Below, one piece after another: positions 58,718 to 64,000 of a stretch of DNA of 64,000 nucleotides. The stretch is from assembly GCF_000280495.2 (NCBI RefSeq), contig NZ_CP018016.1, positions 2,418,001-2,482,000 of the forward strand, read 5' to 3'. The stretch comes from Kosakonia radicincitans DSM 16656. Its GTDB lineage: Bacteria; Pseudomonadota; Gammaproteobacteria; Enterobacterales; Enterobacteriaceae. The stretch's first letter is position 1. Every line of letters starts with the position of its first letter. Below the pieces are notes generated by a model that had not been told where the DNA came from, did not search any database, and saw nothing but the letters and a program-made list of their open reading frames with translations. The position numbers were made by a program, and so were the translations under genes.

Positions 58718-59556
58718 TGGACTATCAACAGTGGTTGCGTACGACGATAAGCCAGTTGCAGACGAGCGAAAGCCCGCGCCGCGACGCTGAAATTCTGCTG
58801 GGGTTTGTAACCGGCAAAACGCGCACCTTCATTCTCGCTTTTGGTGAAACGGTGCTTACGGCGGAACAGCAGCAGCAACTGGATGCGCTGCTGGCGCGAC
58901 GTGCGCTTGGCGAACCGGTGGCGCATCTGGTCGGTGAGCGCGAATTCTGGTCGCTGCCGCTGTTTGTTTCTCCGGCGACGCTGATCCCGCGCCCGGACAC
59001 GGAGTGCCTGGTTGAGCAGGCGTTAAACCGTCTTCCCGCTTCGCCGTGTCGCATTCTCGATCTGGGTACCGGCACCGGCGCGATCGCGCTGGCGCTGGCC
59101 AGCGAACGGCCGGATTGCCACGTTACTGCCGTCGATGTGGTTGCTGAAGCGGTAGCACTGGCGCAACGCAATGCGGAACACCTGGCGATTACCAATGTCA
59201 ATATCCTGCAAAGTCGTTGGTTCAGTGCGCTTGCAGGGCAGCAGTTCGCCATGATTGTCAGCAATCCTCCCTATATTGACGAGCAGGATCCGCATCTCGC
59301 GCAGGGCGATGTCCGCTTTGAACCGCTGAGCGCGCTGGTGGCGGCCGATCATGGTCTCGCCGATTTACAGACCATCATTTGCGACGCGCGACGCTTTCTG
59401 CAGCCGGGTGGCTGGCTGCTGCTGGAACATGGCTGGCAGCAGGGCGCGGCGGTGCGTGCGCTGTTTTCACAATATGGCTGGCAGGAAGTGGAAACCTGCC
59501 GGGATTATGGCGGTAATGAGCGGCTGACGCTGGGAAAGCGGCCTTTACAGGAGTAA
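58717..59556 (+). CDS. prmC: Release factor glutamine methyltransferase
   Basis: A 279-residue SAM-dependent enzyme that methylates the GGQ Gln of RF1 and RF2. An N-terminal helical domain precedes the Rossmann fold with DLGTGTGAIALALA near 115 and the active-site NPPYID near 183. It starts within the prfA stop (TAATGG). Confidence 0.96.
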   Translation: MDYQQWLRTTISQLQTSESPRRDAEILLGFVTGKTRTFILAFGETVLTAEQQQQLDALLARRALGEPVAHLVGEREFWSLPLFVSPATLIPRPDTECLVEQALNRLPASPCRILDLGTGTGAIALALASERPDCHVTAVDVVAEAVALAQRNAEHLAITNVNILQSRWFSALAGQQFAMIVSNPPYIDEQDPHLAQGDVRFEPLSALVAADHGLADLQTIICDARRFLQPGGWLLLEHGWQQGAAVRALFSQYGWQEVETCRDYGGNERLTLGKRPLQE

Positions 59557-59562
59557 TGCGCG

Positions 59563-59955
59563 ATGCACGCCTTTAACATACTGATTACATTGCATTTGAC
59601 CTGCGTTGCGTTGACCATTAGCCTGTTCGTTTTACGCTACTGGTGGCGCTGGGCGAACAACCCACGCGCGCAGGCCCGCTGGGTGCGGGTGGTGCCGCAT
59701 GTGGTCGACAGCCTATTGCTGTTAAGCGGTGGCGGGTTGATGTGGGTAACGGGCTATTTACCTTTTACTGTTAAAGGCGCTTGGCTGACTGAAAAGCTGT
59801 TTGGCGTTATCATCTACATCGTTTTGGGTTTTATCGCGCTTGGACGACATCGTCCGCGCAGCCAGCAAACGGGTTTTATCGCCTTTATGCTGGGGCTGGT
59901 GGTGCTGTACATCATCATTAAACTCGCCGCCACAAAAGTACCGATACTGGGGTAA
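59563..59955 (+). CDS. sirB2: SirB2 family membrane protein (YchQ)
   Basis: A 130-residue inner-membrane protein with four helices, MHAFNILITLHLTCVALTI at the start. It equals E. coli YchQ/SirB2 in place and size. SirB2 was named for an effect on sirA-dependent invasion gene expression; the function is unclear. It lies between prmC and sirB1 in an operon-like series. Confidence 0.93.
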   Translation: MHAFNILITLHLTCVALTISLFVLRYWWRWANNPRAQARWVRVVPHVVDSLLLLSGGGLMWVTGYLPFTVKGAWLTEKLFGVIIYIVLGFIALGRHRPRSQQTGFIAFMLGLVVLYIIIKLAATKVPILG

Positions 59956-59958
59956 GAA

Positions 59959-60768
59959 ATGAGGTCGTTAGCTGATTTCGAATTTAACAACGCGCCATTA
60001 TGCGACGGGATGATCCTTGTTTCAGAGCTGATTCGCGATGATTTTCCTTCATTGTACGTGCATGAAGAGCTGGAGCGTCTGCTGAGCCTGGCGCGAGAGG
60101 AAATAAGTCAGGCGAAGCCTCAGGACTGGCAGCTGGAAAAGCTCATTGAGTTGTTTTACGGCGAATGGGGTTTTAAAGACACGCGTGGGGTTTACCGTCT
60201 GTCTGATGCACTGTGGCTGGATAAAGTGCTGGAAAATCGTCAGGGAAGCGCCGTCTCTCTGGGGGCGATTTTATTGTGGGTCGCCGGGCGTCTCGACATT
60301 CCGCTGACGCCGGTCATTTTCCCGACGCAGCTGATCCTGCGTGCCGAGTGGCTGGACGGCGAAATGTGGCTCATTAACCCGTTTAATGGCGACACGCTGG
60401 ACGAGCATACGCTCGAAGTCTGGCTGAAGGGCAATATCAGCCCGGTCGCCGAGCTGTTTAACGAAGATCTGGATGAAGCCGACAACGCTGAAGTGATCCG
60501 CAAGCTGCTGGATACCTTAAAGTCAGCGCTGATGGAAGAGCAACAGATGGAGCTGGCATTGCGCGCCAGTGAAGCGCTGTTACAGTTTAATCCGGAAGAT
60601 CCCTATGAAATCCGTGACCGCGGGCTGATTTACGCCCAGCTTGATTGCGATCATGTGGCGCTGCACGACCTGAGTTACTTCGTCGAGCAGTGTCCGGAGG
60701 ATCCGATTAGCGAGATGATCCGCGCGCAAATCAACACGATTTCGCACAAACAGATTACCCTGCATTAA
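59959..60768 (+). CDS. sirB1: SirB1 family protein (YchA)
   Basis: A 269-residue cytosolic protein with a transglutaminase-like N-domain and C-terminal TPR-like helices (AALRASEALLQFNPEDPYEIRDRGLIYAQ). It equals E. coli YchA. The role is not established. It starts 3 bases after sirB2. Confidence 0.93.
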   Translation: MRSLADFEFNNAPLCDGMILVSELIRDDFPSLYVHEELERLLSLAREEISQAKPQDWQLEKLIELFYGEWGFKDTRGVYRLSDALWLDKVLENRQGSAVSLGAILLWVAGRLDIPLTPVIFPTQLILRAEWLDGEMWLINPFNGDTLDEHTLEVWLKGNISPVAELFNEDLDEADNAEVIRKLLDTLKSALMEEQQMELALRASEALLQFNPEDPYEIRDRGLIYAQLDCDHVALHDLSYFVEQCPEDPISEMIRAQINTISHKQITLH

Positions 60769-60795
60769 AAGTAAGTTCCGATTCACACTTGATAA

Positions 60796-61656
<861 letters not shown>

Positions 61657-61662
61657 AAAAAT

Positions 61663-61688
61663 AAAACCCCGCAAATGCGGGGTTTTTT
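61663..61688. terminator. Terminator between kdsA and chaA
   Basis: A 10-bp stem AAAACCCCGC (61663-61672) with 61677-61686, a 4-base loop, T-run after it and A-run before it. Suited to both convergent genes. Confidence 0.95.
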
Positions 61689-61708
61689 ATCGGCCAGGTA
61701 AAAGGGCG

Positions 61709-62809
61709 TCAGGCAAATATCGTCATCAGGTAAGCCGCAAACAGCGCCATATGCGCCGCGCCGTTCAGCACATTAGTACGGCCGGTCGAGAAGGAGAGCT
61801 GGCACAGCAGCAGGGAGGACACCATCACAATCATCTCGGGCGCGCCAAGGCCAAAAACCAGGTGATTACCAGTGAGCCACGCAATCAGCGTAACGACCGG
61901 GACCGTCAGGGAAATGGTTGCCAGCACCGAACCAAAAAACAGATTCATGGCGCGCTGAACCTGATTATTCAGCACCGCTTTCAGCGCCCCAAGGCCTTCC
62001 GGCGACAGGATCAGCAGCGCCACCAGGAAACCGGTAAACGCGACGGGCGCATTCATCTCTGTCAGCAGTGCCTCCAGCGGTTTCGCGTTCATTTTGGTCA
62101 CCGCGATCACTGCAATCAGATGCACGATCAGCCATACGGTATGCCACAAATTCCCGTGTGCAGACGGTTTGCCGTGATGCGGATCGTCGTCGTCGCTCTC
62201 GTCTTCATGCTCGTAAACAAACAGACTCTGGTGCGTTTTGGTCTGAATCAGCAAAAACACGCCGTACATCGCTGCCGAGATTAATGCCACCAGCAGCGAC
62301 TGACCAATAGTGAAATTGGCCTCCGGCAGCGCCATCGGGAACACCAGCACAATAACCGCCAACGGGAACAGGGCGATGAGATACTGTTTGATGCCGAACA
62401 GATTCATATACTGGGTGGCGAATTTACGCCCGCCGAGCAGCAGAGAGAACCCTACCAGCCCGCCGGTAACAATCATGATGATAGAGTAAAGCGTGTCGCG
62501 CATCAGCGTTGGCGCCGCATCGCCTGTCGCCATCAGCGCGGAAATCAGGCTCACTTCGAGGATCACCACCGAGAGACTCAGAATCAGCGAACCATAGGGC
62601 TCGCCCAGGCGGTGTGCGAGTACGTCAGCATGGCGAACCACGCTAAAGGCGCTGGAAAGAATACCGACCAGCGCCAGAATATTGATGCCAATCACCACTG
62701 GCAATGACTGCGAACTTCCCCAGAAAAGCAGCACGGCCAGCGCCAGCACCGGGAAAATGAGGGATGTCTCCTTGTGGCGGGTTTTAACCGCTTCGTGCGT
62801 TGTTGTCAT
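61709..62809 (-). CDS. chaA: Ca2+/Na+(K+):H+ antiporter ChaA
   Basis: A 366-residue inner-membrane antiporter of the CaCA family with about eleven helices and two repeats, the first containing GEPYGSLILSLSVVILEVSLI and the second SPEGLGALKAVLNNQ. An acidic, His-rich cytosolic loop (EHEDESDDDDPHHGK, about residue 200) separates them. Matches E. coli ChaA throughout. Confidence 0.96.
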   Translation of the reverse strand: MTTTHEAVKTRHKETSLIFPVLALAVLLFWGSSQSLPVVIGINILALVGILSSAFSVVRHADVLAHRLGEPYGSLILSLSVVILEVSLISALMATGDAAPTLMRDTLYSIIMIVTGGLVGFSLLLGGRKFATQYMNLFGIKQYLIALFPLAVIVLVFPMALPEANFTIGQSLLVALISAAMYGVFLLIQTKTHQSLFVYEHEDESDDDDPHHGKPSAHGNLWHTVWLIVHLIAVIAVTKMNAKPLEALLTEMNAPVAFTGFLVALLILSPEGLGALKAVLNNQVQRAMNLFFGSVLATISLTVPVVTLIAWLTGNHLVFGLGAPEMIVMVSSLLLCQLSFSTGRTNVLNGAAHMALFAAYLMTIFA

Positions 62810-63084
62810 TATGATGCTCCGTCATAGTGCAGGTGTATGTGGATTATAGATAAAATTATCAGCGGCCTAAGATAGCAAAAAATCGCCAGTTTCAGTCGGG
62901 TTTTTACTTAGTTTTACTATCTCGATATCATTTTTATTCTAATGCCTGAAAAAATGATATCTCATGAAAATTATATTTATATAACAATGTGATGTGATTT
63001 TTTATTCGCAATAAATCATGGTGTGGTGGCAGTCGGCGGGATTATCAACCAGGCTTATTCATTTAGCCCAAAAGGAGCCAAAAC

Positions 63085-63315
63085 ATGCCCTATAAAGAGA
63101 AATCCGATCTTCCTGACAGCGTCCAGCATGTACTGCCTGCTCATGCGCAGGAAATTTATAAAGAGGCGTTTAATAGCGCCTGGGAGCAGTATAAAGACAA
63201 AGCCGATCGGCGCGATGACGCCAGCCGCGAAGAGACTGCGCATCGCGTGGCCTGGGCGGCCGTTAAACAGGATTATGAAAAAGGCGATGACGATCGCTGG
63301 CACAAAAAGAAGTAA
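63085..63315 (+). CDS. chaB: ChaB, putative cation transport regulator
   Basis: A 76-residue charged helical cytosolic protein beginning MPYKEKSDLPDSVQHVLPAHA. It equals E. coli ChaB; a regulator of ChaA by position, but a direct role is unproven. AAGGAG precedes the ATG. Divergent from chaA across 275 AT-rich bases. Confidence 0.94.
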   Translation: MPYKEKSDLPDSVQHVLPAHAQEIYKEAFNSAWEQYKDKADRRDDASREETAHRVAWAAVKQDYEKGDDDRWHKKK

Positions 63316-63487
63316 CACAATGAAATAATTACACTTCGCCATTTATAGCCATATTCAATGTGTTGGTGCTATTGCAAGCGGCCTGCGAATTGCATATGGT
63401 GCGTAGTAAGCTGCGCTTAAAGCAGCATTTGTCGGGAAGACAGCAGTAGAGCAGTCGCAGGGAAGCAGGCAGTGGCGGAGGTAAAAG

Positions 63488-64000
63488 ATGTTAACACGTG
63501 ATTTCTTGCGAACAGCCGATTGTAAAACGGCGTTTGGCGACATTGAGGAGTCGCTGTTATGGTCAGCGGAACAACGGGCCGCATCGCTGGCAGCGACGCT
63601 CGCTTGTCGTCCGGATGAGGGGCCAGTGTGGATTTTCGGCTACGGTTCGCTGATGTGGAACCCGGCGCTGGAATTTGAAGAGTCATGCACCGGAACGCTG
63701 GTTGGCTGGCATCGCGCATTTTGCCTGCGTTTAACCGCAGGGCGCGGAACGGCCTGTCAGCCTGGCCGCATGCTGGCGCTGAAAGAGGGCGGCCGTACGA
63801 CCGGTGTCGCTTACCGTCTGCCGCAGGAAACGCTTACGGAAGAACTGTCGCTGCTGTGGAAACGCGAAATGATCACCGGCTGCTATATGCCGAGCTGGTG
63901 CAAGCTGGCGCTGGACGATGGCCGTGTTATTAACGCGCTGGTGTTTATTATGGATCCACGCCATCCACTCTACGAATCCGATACCCGCACGCAAACTATC
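63488..64000 (+). CDS. chaC: Gamma-glutamylcyclotransferase ChaC (3' end outside window)
   Basis: The first 171 codons of a protein matching E. coli ChaC (231 residues), beginning MLTRDFL and containing the substrate-binding FGYGSLMWNPALEF near residue 50. It degrades glutathione to 5-oxoproline and Cys-Gly. GGAGG lies upstream of the ATG. Truncated only by the window edge. Confidence 0.95.
   Translation, partial: MLTRDFLRTADCKTAFGDIEESLLWSAEQRAASLAATLACRPDEGPVWIFGYGSLMWNPALEFEESCTGTLVGWHRAFCLRLTAGRGTACQPGRMLALKEGGRTTGVAYRLPQETLTEELSLLWKREMITGCYMPSWCKLALDDGRVINALVFIMDPRHPLYESDTRTQTI

Overview
The window is chromosomal DNA of a gamma-proteobacterium of the Enterobacteriaceae. The right third carries the enteric core block ychF-pth-ychH-dauA-prs-ispE-lolB-hemA-prfA-prmC-sirB2-sirB1-kdsA-chaA-chaB-chaC, with proteins very close to the E. 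coli ones. The middle holds the rarA-oqxA-oqxB-oqxR locus typical of chromosomes of the Klebsiella/Enterobacter/Kosakonia group. A urea carboxylase with a urea ABC transporter, a secreted polygalacturonase and a periplasmic chorismate mutase point to a plant- or soil-associated member, possibly Kosakonia; the genus is an inference.

Layout. 1-8.6 kb: the 3' part of urea carboxylase, a GntR regulator and urtABCDE, a nitrogen-scavenging unit that imports urea and carboxylates it to allophanate. 8.6-10.6 kb: three leftward accessory genes of uncertain function, the first resembling Mor-type activators. 11.0-18.5 kb: two VOC (glyoxalase-fold) proteins divergent from an AraC regulator, a CSS-EAL c-di-GMP phosphodiesterase, a VIT-family metal transporter, cytochrome b561, a cold-shock-domain protein, an RluA-type pseudouridine synthase and a YaiL homologue. 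18.5-31.9 kb: a large catabolic cluster, built as two leftward operons around a LysR regulator. One encodes a PotD/PotB/PotC-like transporter, a flavin monooxygenase and an FMN-dependent 2-hydroxyacid dehydrogenase. The other encodes RidA-like, DUF1028, ArgE-like, the transporter ATPase, quinone oxidoreductase, GST, AroQ-like and 2-hydroxyacid dehydrogenase proteins. The transporter is split between the two, so they probably serve one unknown substrate.

32-35.5 kb: secreted chorismate mutase, a small unknown gene and a GH28 polygalacturonase. 35.6-41.2 kb: rarA and the OqxAB RND pump with its Rrf2 repressor OqxR; the rarA-oqxA gap contains a promoter whose -35 box lies inside a perfect inverted repeat. 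41.4-48.1 kb: an accessory segment bounded by two IS3-type transposase scraps on the left and a decayed integrase on the right. It carries a MarR-controlled FUSC/DUF1656/HlyD efflux operon, a GNAT acetyltransferase and an EamA exporter. The MarR operon is preceded by three 18-bp palindromes repeated every 21 bp. 48.2-64 kb: core genes in enteric order, with a MerR-TipAS regulator inserted between ychH and dauA.

The most interesting items are the 18.5-31.9 kb catabolic cluster, in which the AroQ-like and RidA-like proteins both lack a normally conserved arginine; the triple operator upstream of the MarR efflux operon; the oqxAB control region; and the small Mor-like gene island. I saw no CRISPR array, no rRNA, no tRNA and no intact insertion sequence.
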